Positions 1 through 10,075 are shown, counted from the stretch's first letter. The stretch: DNA of 37,004 nt from Clostridia bacterium (GCA_017549365.1 JAFYUZ010000025.1:1-37004); one strand, 5' to 3'. The notes: a model not told the origin generated them from the letters alone. Made by a program: numbers and translations.

Positions 1-2
1 GC

Positions 3-3000
3 GCATCCAAGGATCAGACCATCGTTATCATGGATACAATTGCATTTGCAGACGCTGCTCATACAGGCGTAGTTACTTACGAAGCATACAGCGACGAAGC
101 AGGTGCTTTCAATTCTGCGATCGTTCTTAACGGTCCTACCGTTTTGAAGACTCCTATTTCCGGCAAGTCTGATCTTACCACCAACGGACATTACATCGAG
201 ATTGATGCCGCAATGGATACCACTGCAAATTATGTCAACACTATGGTAATGAACGGAACAAGCGGCAACCAGAAATTTGTTTTCAAAAATGGTTACGTTC
301 ATGCTCTCCGTTCCAACACTTCTGACAACGTTGCTATTACAATCGATGGCGGTATTCTCAGAATGATCTCCACGTATGCAAATACTACGAAGATCGCAAT
401 CAATGTTCTTTCCGGTGAATTCTGGTATATCAACCACATTGATAACGGACCTGTTTCTGTAGACGGTCATTTTGCAGTTACATATAATAATGGAACAAAG
501 CTTAAGAACAGCGACTACACAGGTTCCAAGATCACATTCTCCAATGGTAGATATTTTGTCAGCAGTGCTGATACAGAAAATACCATCTCCGCTACTTTCG
601 ACGCAGGTAAGTTTGCTGTTGACGGCGAAAAGGATGCATACGTTGTTGCAAATTCCGGAAAAACTGTTTATTACAGCGTAGGCGGTTACATCACTCTTCC
701 TGCGGCAGGAACATACACCATTCTCTGGGCAGATGAATTTTCGACAGACACTGTTGAACTTCCCGCCGGCGCAATGGAATGGATCGACGACGGCGAGGGT
801 ACTCTTACAGCAAGCTTTGTTCGCGACACATACTACGTTTCCGCAACAGGTAACGACGATAACCTCGGTTCCGAAGAAGCTCCTCTTGCAACAATCGCAG
901 AAGCGATCAACCGTAAGGGCGCTGATAAAGACTTCACTATCTACGTAATGGGCGCTTTGTATCCCTTCGCAGACGTTGCACATACAGGTACTATCACATA
1001 CGAGCCTTATGACGAAAACGCAACTCTCGCAGGCGGTACAATCAAGGTCAACGGTCCTTCCAAGATCCATGTAAACATCGGCGCATTTGCAAGCATCTAT
1101 CCCAACGGATACGATTTTGAACTTGACGGTGATGTTAACAGTAGCCTCAAACACGATATATTTGTCGGAAACTCCGAAGGCAGACCTAACAAGGTTGCAC
1201 TTAACGGTCAGTACATCCGCTATCTCGCATGCTTCAGCGATGATGACGATGGAACTTCCGATACCCTTATCACAATCGACGGCGCACGCTTCTACATGCT
1301 CTGTCCCACACCTGTTACCAAGGGTTCTGCAGCAAAGATGGGTAACATCAGAGTTGTTGTAAACTCCGGCGCTATCGATTTCTTCAACGAATACAATGCT
1401 CCTGCCGACAATTCGACAGATTCGAGCCTCGTATTCGTATTCAACAACAATACTCATTTCCATGAATTCACATGGAATAACAACAACTTTACCACAACTC
1501 AGGACTGGGGAACCAACAAGATCTGGTTCAAGGGCGGCGAAATGCTTTGGAGAAGTGCCGACACCGAAGGCAACTACATCGTTCCTAAGTCCATCACAGA
1601 ATACGAAGTTGTTGGTAACAAGACAGCTTACTATCAGACAGCTGATAAGAACACTGTTTACTATTCTGTAGACGGCAAGATCACTCTTCCCGTACTCAGC
1701 AACCACAAAGCTGCATCTGACAAGATCAACATTGCAGACATCAGCTGGACAGACGATTTCTCTGCAAGCATGTTTGCACTTCCCGAAGGTGCTGTTGAAT
1801 GGTCTGATGACGGCAACGGTACACTTACAGCAAGCTACGAAAGCCTTACATATTATGTATCCGCTGAAGGTAGCGACGAAAACGCAGGTTCCGAAACCGC
1901 TCCTCTTGCAACAATTGCAGAAGCTATCGAACGCCGCGGCGCAGACGAAGACTTCACAATCTACGTAATGGGTACATACACATTCGCAGATGCTGCTCAT
2001 ACAGGTACTATCACATACGAGCCTTATGACGAAAACGCAAAGCTTGCAGGCGGAAATATCAATATTTCCGGTCCTTCGATTATCAATGTAAACACAGCAG
2101 CCGCTGCTCATTTCTATGCAAACGGCCACTATCTTGAGATCGATGGTACAGTTAACAGATCTATTGCAAACAAAGTTACCATGGGTAGCCTTGACGCAAC
2201 TCCTGTTGAAACAGTTCTCAAAGGTCAGTATTTTGCAGACGTATATGCTCAGTATCCCGGTCAGCAGGGCGGCGATGCTCATTTGATTATCGACGGAGCA
2301 GTTGTTTATAACTGTCGTCCCGGTCCCGGTACAGCAGGTTCTGTACCTTCTGTTTTTGGTAATTTCAGAGTAACTGTCAACAGCGGAGAACTTCTTTTCT
2401 CTAACACAATCGGAACAGTTGATACTACATACAAGAAGGACACTGATGCATTCCTTACTCTTGTGTTCAACAATAACAGATTCTTCGACATTACTCCTCA
2501 CGTTTTTGCAAACATTGAAAGAACAAACTTCCTTAACTATGTTACCGGTAACGCAAACTTCAATGGCGGTGAAGCTATTTGGCGCAGCGCCGAAGCTGAC
2601 TGCTTTGTTACCTCTACTTCCGAACACGGCGTTTATGAAGTAAGCGGCGATAAGGTTGCTTATTTCCAGACTTCTGACAAGAAGACTGTCTACTACACCT
2701 ACAACGGAAAGATAACTCTTCCTGATATTGTTAATGGTAACATTCTTTGGGCGGATGAATTTTCAACAGATCTCCTCACAACACCCGGCCAGCAGGACGG
2801 TATCGATTTCGTTAAGTGGGTAGACGATGGCAAGGGTACTCTTACCGCAAGCTACAAAAAGGATCCCACAACTTACGAATTCTACCTTAAGGCAGGCGGA
2901 ACAGGCGACGGTAAGAGTGTCAACACTCCTGCTGGCACAGTCGCAGACGTTATCAAGTCCATCAAGGCTGACGGCCATGATGCAGAAAGCGAAGTAACAG

Positions 3001-6000
3001 TTTACATTATCGATTCGGGCGAAAAGAGAGAGCACGGCGATGCTTTGACAAATGATGTTATGGCAAATTATGTCTATTATCAGTACGGCGAAGCTCACGA
3101 CGCCAAGATTACATTTACAACCTACGATTATGCAAACACCAAGAAACCCGCTGTTCTTTATTTGAACAACGCGCTTGTACACAAGAGCAACAATAACACA
3201 ACTCTTGCTATTCGCGGTCCCGAAACATTTGAAAACCTCATTATCGTAGACTGTCGTACAGACTATCCTACAGACGTTTATATGCAGGGTTACGATGCAG
3301 GATTTATCAATGTTGACTTCAGAAGAGCAAAGGGTGATGCTACATCTGCTTCGATCGTAGACAAGGATTCTCCTTTGTATGCTATGCAGAACAGAGGCGG
3401 TTCCGGCGGATTTGCAGAGGGCGGCACTATCATCATTGACAATGCCAAGACATTCGGCGAAATCGCATTCACCGGTTATGCCGATTCTGCAAACTACGAT
3501 ACAACAGCAAATAACGATGTAACATTCGTTATCAAGAACACTGCTGCCGATGGTGCTCCTAACGTTTATACAAGCATCAACAAGCCCGTTGCAGGAACTG
3601 TGTTCAAAAAGAATATGAACCTTATTCTTGACAATTCTACAATTCCTACATTCACAAAGAGCTCTACAGACGTTGTTGTTGAAGGTGCTATTCAGGTGGT
3701 TCTTAACAATGGTTCTGTACTTACAAACTTTGATGCTTATAAGTCCGCAAAGGCTTCTGCTGATGCAGAACTTGGCACAGCTAAGTGGTTTGTTATGGAT
3801 TCTCAGAAAAATGCAGGCACTCTTGACGTTACCGATACAACAGGTAAGTTTGCTATTAACGCAGACGGCAAGGTTGCTTATGCTTACAGCAACGATACAA
3901 GAACTGCATACTATGGTTCTGAATATCTCACAATCGGCGAGTCCGGCAGCTACGTTGTAAACTATGTTGCAACTGTCAATGACGTTATCAAGGCTCTTCC
4001 CGAGCTTGAACCCGACGCAGAGACAGGCGAACTCTTTACAGGCTGGACCGACAACAAGGATGGCACAATCACTGCTTCCTTCGCAGCAAAGACAGCCGAA
4101 ACACGTGAATACTATGTTGTAAACGGCGGTACAGGTGACGGTAGATCTGCTACAACTCCTGCAGCTTCTGTTTATGACGTTGTTGCATCCGTAAATGCTG
4201 ATAAGCTCATCAAGGGCGACACAGCTGTTATTTACATCATGGAACATCCTGATTTCATCGATGAAACAACAGGCAAGTTCGGCGATTACGGCAAGATTTC
4301 CACAAGAACAGAACTCGTTAAGGGCTTGTTCACTTACTGGAGACAGGACGGCGGATATCTCCCCGAACACACTGCAACACTTAAGATCACAAGTTACGAT
4401 TACGAAGAAGGCAACCCCGCAAAGCCTATGAAGCATGTTGCTTACTCCGACAAGATCGGTGCTAACCACATGATGGGTCTTTCCGGTCCCGTTATCTTCG
4501 AAGACGTTGCAATCGTAAGACCCAGAAACGTTGACCGTGAAATCAGAACAAACGGTTACGATGTTGAGTTTAACAATACTATCATCTACCAGTCAAACGG
4601 CGACTTCTATTCTTCCACTCCTTTCACAGGACTTGTTGAAGATCATGCAAACGTTATTACCGGTGGTGACAGCGCAACAACTCTCGGCGGTACATTGAGA
4701 TTTAACAGCCGCCTCATCGCATCCAGAAAGAACAACCACGGTATCGGTGTTCGTGCATATGGCAAAGCAACAACATTTACCGAACCTGTTGCTATTTACC
4801 TTAACAACTCCGAGATCAACTCTCAGTTCAACTGGGGTAATGCAACCGAATCCTACACCGTAACTCTTAATGCAGGTCTTTCTATTGTATCGAATGCATT
4901 TACAAACATTATTTATCCTACAAACGCAAATTATCTCAACGATTCTCCTGTAAATATTGCAGGCGGATTGCAGATAGTAAACAACAATGGTATGATATTC
5001 CCCGAAGTTCCCGCAAACGTTAATGCTGATGCAACATGGATCGTCAACTCCGCAAAGGATGCAGGCGGTACACTTGACATCACCGAAACAGCAGGCACAT
5101 TCAAGATTCTTGGCGGCAAGTACGCATGGGCACAGTCGTTTGACAAGAAGACTGTTTGGTACGGCAACGAAACAATCACTCTTCCTGCAGGCACTTACAC
5201 AATCAACTATGCGGATTCCTTCGACGCTCTCAAGACAGCTGTTGCAACTCCCGCTGATATCGATGAATACAACCTCTTCGATACATGGAAGGACGACGGC
5301 AACGGAACACTTACTGCTCAGTACAAGTATGTAATTCCCACATACTACGTAGCGGCAACAGGTGGTTCGGATGACAACGATGGTCTTACACCCGCAACAG
5401 CATTTGCTACAACAACAAAGGCTATCACAGTTATCGAAGCAAACGACAAGAATGGTGTTATCAACGTTATTGGCGCTGTAACTCTTAACCTTGTTGATCA
5501 CGAAAACAAGATCTACGTTGAATCCTACAACGGCGGTACTGTTGCAGGCGCTTCCAACAAGATCAGCCTTTGCGGTCCTATCGTTATCAACGCAGACTTT
5601 ACAGCTGCTCAGGCAATCACCACAAACGGCTATTACCTCGAACTCGGCGGTAAGGTAAACAACGCGCAGAATAACACAATTACAGCAGGTAACCTTAATG
5701 GTACAGATGAAAAGATCGTTCTTAACGGTAAGTTCATCCACAAGCTCACCACAACTCTTCAGAATCAGAAGACAGGCGGTCTTGAAATCTTCATCGACGG
5801 CGGTATCCTTCGTCAGGTATCCACAGGTTCCGGTATTGAAAACGACGGTACTTACGTTGTTGGCAACTTCTCGGTAACTGTTAAGTCGGGTGAATTCTGG
5901 TGCCTTAACCACTCTGATGCAGGTCCTCATAAGACTCCCGCGGTATTTAATTACATTGCAAACGGCAACAACTATTACTTCCCCGACGGAAGACCTCTTC

Positions 6001-7160
6001 TCAGCTCTGTTAACATCAAGTCCTGGGCTGACTATACACCTTCCGGTTCTGACGGATTTGTAAAGATCCTCTTTGAGGGTGGTAAGTATGTAATCCGCAA
6101 TGCTGATAAGGAAAACTTCATCTACATGGGCGAAGCTGCAGGTCAGTTCACCTACGAAGGTGCAAAGACTCCTTACTACATCGCAGAAAACGGTCTTACT
6201 GTAAACTATGGTAAGGACGGCAAGATCAATCTTCCTACAGGTGAAGTTGACGTTATCTGGACAGAAGAATTCAAGGCAGAGGATATGCCTGAGCCTACTC
6301 TTGCATCCGGCTACGAATTCGGCGGCTGGGCTGACGATGGCAACGGTACTCTCACAGCACTCGTTATCAACCCCAACTTCTACTATGTAGACGGCGAAAA
6401 CGGTGACGATGCAAACCTCGGTACAGAGGATGCACCTTTCAAGACAATTTCCAAGGCTATTTCTTCGCTCAACGGCAAGAATGGTACAGTATACGTTATC
6501 GGCAACACCGAATATGATCTTACAGCCGACGACAAGTTCGCAGGCTATGTAACCATCCAGGGTGTTGGTGAAGATATTGCATTGAATGCAACAGAAACAC
6601 TTAACATTGTTGGTAATACCACATTCAAGAATTTGACAATCGGCGAAGAAGGATATGACACTGATGTTGCACTTCTTGCTGATGCTCGAGTTGAATTCTG
6701 CGATGACATGGTATACAATGCTGAAACGGTTATTGATTGTAACGGACATTCCGGAAAATTTGTCACAGATGGCGGCAGCTATTGGATCGGCAATGGTAAG
6801 AATATTGACGTTGTTGCCAATGGTTCTGGCATCACATTCTTTGGCGCATTTGAAGGCCAGGTAAATGTTTCAGCTGACGATAGCGCAATATTGGCTGATA
6901 CGTTTGACGGTTTTGACGCTAAAGCTAATATCGTTGTAAACAATTGTGATGTTGATCCAGAGTTCTACAACATGGAAAACGTTACACTTGTAATGTCTGC
7001 AAGCGAAAACGGTTCTCGCGTAGATCTTTCTGCAGAAGACGGCAAGTTCAGCGTTAAGACTGAATACGGCAAGACTCCTATTGCTGTTGCAGAAGACGGA
7101 ACAATTTATGTTGCAGATAAGTTCACAACTGAAGACATTGCTCCCGCAACATGGTACGAC
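3..7160 (+). repeat. Tandem protein-coding repeat units in the giant gene
   Basis: Six unit starts lie at bases 831, 1851, 2874, 4110, 5343 and 6381, with the tail of a further unit at the left edge. The spacings are 340, 341, 412, 411 and 346 codons, so there are two unit classes. The first two complete units share an exact 43-base segment (981-1023 and 1998-2040), which points to recent duplication or gene conversion. The two long units share the opening motif GGTGDG instead of the ATGxDD type. Confidence 0.8.
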
Positions 7161-9086
7161 AGCGACAACTACTCGCAGTACATCAACTATCGTAGACCTC
7201 TTAACAACACTTACAAGAAGCTCACCGAAGACAAGGAACTCACTGTTGCATACTTTGGCGGTTCTGTAACAAACGGTTCTGGTAAAGCCGACTGCTGGAG
7301 AGCTCTTATCGGTCAGTGGCTTATCGACAACTTCCCCGAAGCAACGGTTACAAATATCAACCGTGCATGTGGTGAATCCGGTACATACCTCGGTACATTC
7401 AGACTCCAGGGCGACGTTATAGCTGTTCAGCCTGACCTCGTATTCCTTGAGTACTCTATCAACGATAAGTACTACGGTTCTTCTTATGCAAACGCAGCAT
7501 CTCAGTACGAAACAATCGTACGCGAGATCAAGCAGGCACTTCCCGAAACTGATATCGTAACTGTTCTTGTATCCGACACAGGTACATTCGCTACCAACAA
7601 GCAGGGCAAGCTCCATACTCAGGCTCAGGCTCATGAAGATATGGCTGCTATTTACGGAATCCCCACACTTCACGTAGGTAGAAGAATTGCTGAAGTATGT
7701 AACTACACAGCAAGCAACTTCACAGGAACATACGCAACCGATATCGTTCACCTCACAGCTGCAGGTAACTACATTTACTATCAGGTAATCGAAGAATTCT
7801 TCCACAACAGTCTCCTCCGTACAGACTTTGCGGGACTTCCTGAAAGAAATGACGAGCTTCCTGTAACTCAGAACGTTCTCTTCGACGGTAACAGAACTTG
7901 GTATGAACCCAGTGCTGAACTTATTTCTAAGTCCGAAGCACTCGGCGGAAGCGGTGTTGACTTCGTCAATACTCCTTCTTACGGCGGTTCGTTTGAACAG
8001 CTTGAAGCCGGTCAGCTCGTTACCGAATCTGTTGGTCAGTTCAGATTCAACAGTGTAAACGACGAATTCTTCTTTGAATTCGAAGGCACAGACGTTGCTC
8101 TCTGGTCCGACTATTATAAGGATAACTACTTCCGCATCTCTATTGATGGTGCCGAATACAAGGATGTTGCAGGTACCAGCCATGCTCCTGCAAGAATCGT
8201 TGAAGGTCTTGCATCCGGTAAACATACAATCGGTATCAAGATCAAGGACGCTTCCACATCTCTTACTATCCGCTCTATCTACACAAGAGATACATCCAAG
8301 GCAACTCCTGCAGGAACATCTCACGTTTACGAAGATTTCGCAAACAAGACATTCACACTTCCCGAAGGCGTATACACTGTAAGCTACATCGACGCTGAAA
8401 CAGTTGCAGATATTCCCACAAAGGAAAGTGACAGCGCAGTATTCTTCGGCTGGACAGACGTTAGCGGCGAAGCTATCGCTGATACCCAGGCTATTACCGA
8501 AGGTATGATCCTCGTTCCCGATTGCTATGATGTAAACGATTACATCACATTCGAGGGCGTACAGATCAGACTCAGCGATCCCACAGGTCTCCGCTTTATC
8601 TGCGAACTTCTCGATGCAGGCAAGGAAGTTGAAGGCATTACTGTAGACAGCTACGGTATGGTTGTTCTTCCTTCGAAGGTTGTTGGTGATGACAGAACAT
8701 ATGCTGATTATGACGCATCTGTTCAGAACTCTACAAATAACGTTGTTGGCGCAGACAAGATCACAGTTGGTGGCACCGTTGAATTCAACGGCAAGAACTA
8801 TTCTGTTGGTACTGTTGAAGCTAAGGTTCTCTTTGACGAAACAGAGGACAGCGTTCTTTACACAACCTGCCTTATCGGTTTGCAGTCCACAGCTGATGCT
8901 TATGCAACATACTACACCCTCAGACCTTACATGATCGTAACTGCTAATGGTCAGCAGTACACATTGTACGGCGATGCATTCCGCTCCAGCATCTACGAAG
9001 TCTCCAAGAAGGCTATCGAAGATACATCTGTTGATGGATATGACATTTTCAAGGGTTACGTTGACGCTGTTGAAGGCAACAACTGA
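3..9086 (+). CDS. Giant beta-helix repeat protein with SGNH/GDSL hydrolase domain (5' end outside window)
   Basis: The frame is open to the window edge: codons before the ATG at 30 are coding and match the repeat pattern, so the true start and any signal peptide lie upstream. Counting from the ATG at 30, units start at residues 268, 608, 949, 1361, 1772 and 2118. Each opens with a YYVSATGxDDNxG-like, DUF1565-like motif and most close with WxDDGxGTLTA, which suggests right-handed beta-helix repeats. Residues about 2384-2585 form an SGNH hydrolase: block I FGGSVTNG (Ser2412), block III SIND (Asn2478) and block V DIVH (Asp2571, His2574). A beta-sandwich-like stretch follows, then a C-terminal module beginning near SDPTGLRF. 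No LPXTG motif, dockerin or SLH domain is visible. I infer a secreted or surface protein that binds and de-esterifies acylated polysaccharide; the substrate is unknown. Leu TTA/CTA and Ser TCA codons are avoided, which suggests high expression. Confidence 0.85.
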   Translation, partial: ASKDQTIVIMDTIAFADAAHTGVVTYEAYSDEAGAFNSAIVLNGPTVLKTPISGKSDLTTNGHYIEIDAAMDTTANYVNTMVMNGTSGNQKFVFKNGYVHALRSNTSDNVAITIDGGILRMISTYANTTKIAINVLSGEFWYINHIDNGPVSVDGHFAVTYNNGTKLKNSDYTGSKITFSNGRYFVSSADTENTISATFDAGKFAVDGEKDAYVVANSGKTVYYSVGGYITLPAAGTYTILWADEFSTDTVELPAGAMEWIDDGEGTLTASFVRDTYYVSATGNDDNLGSEEAPLATIAEAINRKGADKDFTIYVMGALYPFADVAHTGTITYEPYDENATLAGGTIKVNGPSKIHVNIGAFASIYPNGYDFELDGDVNSSLKHDIFVGNSEGRPNKVALNGQYIRYLACFSDDDDGTSDTLITIDGARFYMLCPTPVTKGSAAKMGNIRVVVNSGAIDFFNEYNAPADNSTDSSLVFVFNNNTHFHEFTWNNNNFTTTQDWGTNKIWFKGGEMLWRSADTEGNYIVPKSITEYEVVGNKTAYYQTADKNTVYYSVDGKITLPVLSNHKAASDKINIADISWTDDFSASMFALPEGAVEWSDDGNGTLTASYESLTYYVSAEGSDENAGSETAPLATIAEAIERRGADEDFTIYVMGTYTFADAAHTGTITYEPYDENAKLAGGNINISGPSIINVNTAAAAHFYANGHYLEIDGTVNRSIANKVTMGSLDATPVETVLKGQYFADVYAQYPGQQGGDAHLIIDGAVVYNCRPGPGTAGSVPSVFGNFRVTVNSGELLFSNTIGTVDTTYKKDTDAFLTLVFNNNRFFDITPHVFANIERTNFLNYVTGNANFNGGEAIWRSAEADCFVTSTSEHGVYEVSGDKVAYFQTSDKKTVYYTYNGKITLPDIVNGNILWADEFSTDLLTTPGQQDGIDFVKWVDDGKGTLTASYKKDPTTYEFYLKAGGTGDGKSVNTPAGTVADVIKSIKADGHDAESEVTVYIIDSGEKREHGDALTNDVMANYVYYQYGEAHDAKITFTTYDYANTKKPAVLYLNNALVHKSNNNTTLAIRGPETFENLIIVDCRTDYPTDVYMQGYDAGFINVDFRRAKGDATSASIVDKDSPLYAMQNRGGSGGFAEGGTIIIDNAKTFGEIAFTGYADSANYDTTANNDVTFVIKNTAADGAPNVYTSINKPVAGTVFKKNMNLILDNSTIPTFTKSSTDVVVEGAIQVVLNNGSVLTNFDAYKSAKASADAELGTAKWFVMDSQKNAGTLDVTDTTGKFAINADGKVAYAYSNDTRTAYYGSEYLTIGESGSYVVNYVATVNDVIKALPELEPDAETGELFTGWTDNKDGTITASFAAKTAETREYYVVNGGTGDGRSATTPAASVYDVVASVNADKLIKGDTAVIYIMEHPDFIDETTGKFGDYGKISTRTELVKGLFTYWRQDGGYLPEHTATLKITSYDYEEGNPAKPMKHVAYSDKIGANHMMGLSGPVIFEDVAIVRPRNVDREIRTNGYDVEFNNTIIYQSNGDFYSSTPFTGLVEDHANVITGGDSATTLGGTLRFNSRLIASRKNNHGIGVRAYGKATTFTEPVAIYLNNSEINSQFNWGNATESYTVTLNAGLSIVSNAFTNIIYPTNANYLNDSPVNIAGGLQIVNNNGMIFPEVPANVNADATWIVNSAKDAGGTLDITETAGTFKILGGKYAWAQSFDKKTVWYGNETITLPAGTYTINYADSFDALKTAVATPADIDEYNLFDTWKDDGNGTLTAQYKYVIPTYYVAATGGSDDNDGLTPATAFATTTKAITVIEANDKNGVINVIGAVTLNLVDHENKIYVESYNGGTVAGASNKISLCGPIVINADFTAAQAITTNGYYLELGGKVNNAQNNTITAGNLNGTDEKIVLNGKFIHKLTTTLQNQKTGGLEIFIDGGILRQVSTGSGIENDGTYVVGNFSVTVKSGEFWCLNHSDAGPHKTPAVFNYIANGNNYYFPDGRPLLSSVNIKSWADYTPSGSDGFVKILFEGGKYVIRNADKENFIYMGEAAGQFTYEGAKTPYYIAENGLTVNYGKDGKINLPTGEVDVIWTEEFKAEDMPEPTLASGYEFGGWADDGNGTLTALVINPNFYYVDGENGDDANLGTEDAPFKTISKAISSLNGKNGTVYVIGNTEYDLTADDKFAGYVTIQGVGEDIALNATETLNIVGNTTFKNLTIGEEGYDTDVALLADARVEFCDDMVYNAETVIDCNGHSGKFVTDGGSYWIGNGKNIDVVANGSGITFFGAFEGQVNVSADDSAILADTFDGFDAKANIVVNNCDVDPEFYNMENVTLVMSASENGSRVDLSAEDGKFSVKTEYGKTPIAVAEDGTIYVADKFTTEDIAPATWYDSDNYSQYINYRRPLNNTYKKLTEDKELTVAYFGGSVTNGSGKADCWRALIGQWLIDNFPEATVTNINRACGESGTYLGTFRLQGDVIAVQPDLVFLEYSINDKYYGSSYANAASQYETIVREIKQALPETDIVTVLVSDTGTFATNKQGKLHTQAQAHEDMAAIYGIPTLHVGRRIAEVCNYTASNFTGTYATDIVHLTAAGNYIYYQVIEEFFHNSLLRTDFAGLPERNDELPVTQNVLFDGNRTWYEPSAELISKSEALGGSGVDFVNTPSYGGSFEQLEAGQLVTESVGQFRFNSVNDEFFFEFEGTDVALWSDYYKDNYFRISIDGAEYKDVAGTSHAPARIVEGLASGKHTIGIKIKDASTSLTIRSIYTRDTSKATPAGTSHVYEDFANKTFTLPEGVYTVSYIDAETVADIPTKESDSAVFFGWTDVSGEAIADTQAITEGMILVPDCYDVNDYITFEGVQIRLSDPTGLRFICELLDAGKEVEGITVDSYGMVVLPSKVVGDDRTYADYDASVQNSTNNVVGADKITVGGTVEFNGKNYSVGTVEAKVLFDETEDSVLYTTCLIGLQSTADAYATYYTLRPYMIVTANGQQYTLYGDAFRSSIYEVSKKAIEDTSVDGYDIFKGYVDAVEGNN

Positions 9087-9104
9087 TTAAAATCCAATAG
9101 CACT

Positions 9105-9134
9105 GAGCTGCGGCGAAAGCCGCAGCTCTTTTAT
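9105..9134 (+). terminator. Rho-independent terminator of the giant gene
   Basis: A perfect 10-base-pair stem (GAGCTGCGGC pairing with GCCGCAGCTC) closes on a GAAA tetraloop and is followed by TTTTATAT. It lies 18 bases after the stop codon at 9084-9086. It should isolate the giant gene from the vanW-Shango operon. Confidence 0.93.
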
Positions 9135-9154
9135 ATATTTTCCAAAAACAAAAG

Positions 9155-9189
9155 TTCGAAAATGTGTGATATCTATTGATATTCTCGAA
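9155..9189. promoter_or_regulatory. Inverted repeat over the -35 region of the vanW-Shango promoter
   Basis: TTCGAAAAT at 9155-9163 and ATTCTCGAA at 9181-9189 form 9-base arms with one mismatch, separated by 17 bases. The right arm overlaps the last base of the -35 box and the spacer. The position fits an operator for a repressor. No regulator gene in the window is an obvious partner, so this role is inferred. Confidence 0.35.
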
Positions 9190-9204
9190 TGTTTGTGCTA
9201 TAAT
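9176..9204 (+). promoter_or_regulatory. Sigma-A type promoter with extended -10 for the vanW-Shango operon
   Basis: TTGATA at 9176-9181, a 17-base spacer and TATAAT at 9199-9204 form a near-consensus promoter. A TGC triplet directly before the -10 box makes it an extended -10 type. It lies about 45 bases upstream of the vanW start at 9251. I found no other convincing promoter before the following three genes. Confidence 0.8.
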
Positions 9205-9250
9205 ATCATAGAAAGTGTATTTCTTAATTGGCAGCAATAAAGGGGGACTT

Positions 9251-10075
9251 ATGAAACGTAAGCTTTTTTGCGAATATTCGCCTTTAACCTACCGTATCGC
9301 GGTGAATAAAAACATTGCAATGCGTCACATCAAAGATTTTTTCGGTCTTGAAAAAATCGCCGGCACAAAGTCTGTGGAAAAATTGCCTGTTGTTATTTAT
9401 GCGCACAAATCTTTGATCAGACGTGTACTTGGAAATGTAAATATGGAGTTGCAGGAGAATAAAGCTGTAAATCTTTCTATCGCCGCACCAAAAGTAAACG
9501 GAATACTCATACGGCCGGGCGAAGTTTTTTCTTTTTGGAAGCTGGTCGGTAAAATCACCGCCTCAAAAGGCTATAAAGATGGCCTTACGATATCAAACGC
9601 CAAGGTTCAATCGGGCATAGGCGGCGGGATGTGTCAATTTACAAATCTTATTCACTGGATGATCCTTCATTCGCCGCTTGATATAGTTGAGCATCACCAC
9701 CACGACGGGTTTGATTTGTTTCCCGATTATAACAGACAGATACCGTTTGGAACCGGTACGTCAATAATGTATAACTATCTTGATTACAGGGTAAAGAACA
9801 ACACGGACAATACTTTTCAGCTTATTACTTACGTTACCGATACATATCTGTGCGGGGAACTCAGAGCCCAAAGTGAGCTTGCAGTAAAGTATCATATCGT
9901 AGCTGAAAATGAGAAGTTTGTAAGAGAAAACGGTGTTGTGTACAGAACCGGATTGGTATACAGAAAATGTCTGGATAAACGAACGGGTAACCTTTTGAAG
10001 CAAGAGTGCATAAGACAAAACCATGCAAAAGTAATGTACGACACCAAAGGACTTGATATTGTGGACAAAAACTGA
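9251..10075 (+). CDS. vanW: VanW family protein
   Basis: The 274-residue product carries the VanW family signature: the RPGEVFSFWKLVGK stretch, GIGGGMCQFTNLIHWM, the histidine cluster EHHHHDGFDLFPD, and the conserved tail ending in HAKVMYDTKG. The start at 9251 is chosen because AGGGGGA sits just upstream; the longer frame from 9215 would add 12 residues without a good binding site. VanW was named from VanB-type vancomycin-resistance clusters, but its biochemical role is not established, and most family members, including this one, have no van genes beside them. No signal peptide or membrane segment is evident. It is the first gene after the promoter at 9176-9204 and lies 17 bases before the TerB-domain gene, so co-transcription with the Shango-like genes is likely. 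Whether it takes part in defence is unknown. Confidence 0.9.
   Translation: MKRKLFCEYSPLTYRIAVNKNIAMRHIKDFFGLEKIAGTKSVEKLPVVIYAHKSLIRRVLGNVNMELQENKAVNLSIAAPKVNGILIRPGEVFSFWKLVGKITASKGYKDGLTISNAKVQSGIGGGMCQFTNLIHWMILHSPLDIVEHHHHDGFDLFPDYNRQIPFGTGTSIMYNYLDYRVKNNTDNTFQLITYVTDTYLCGELRAQSELAVKYHIVAENEKFVRENGVVYRTGLVYRKCLDKRTGNLLKQECIRQNHAKVMYDTKGLDIVDKN

Noticed and set aside
2763..4469. 568-codon minus-strand frame, and similar ones at 4593-6749 and 6870-8324
   Set aside because: Codon-aligned antisense shadows of the giant gene. The translations are Cys-rich with no recognisable domain, and the stop-free length follows from avoided TTA, CTA and TCA codons.
9251..10075. Vancomycin resistance gene
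   Set aside because: VanW family membership alone does not imply resistance; there are no vanH, vanB-type ligase, vanX or vanRS genes.
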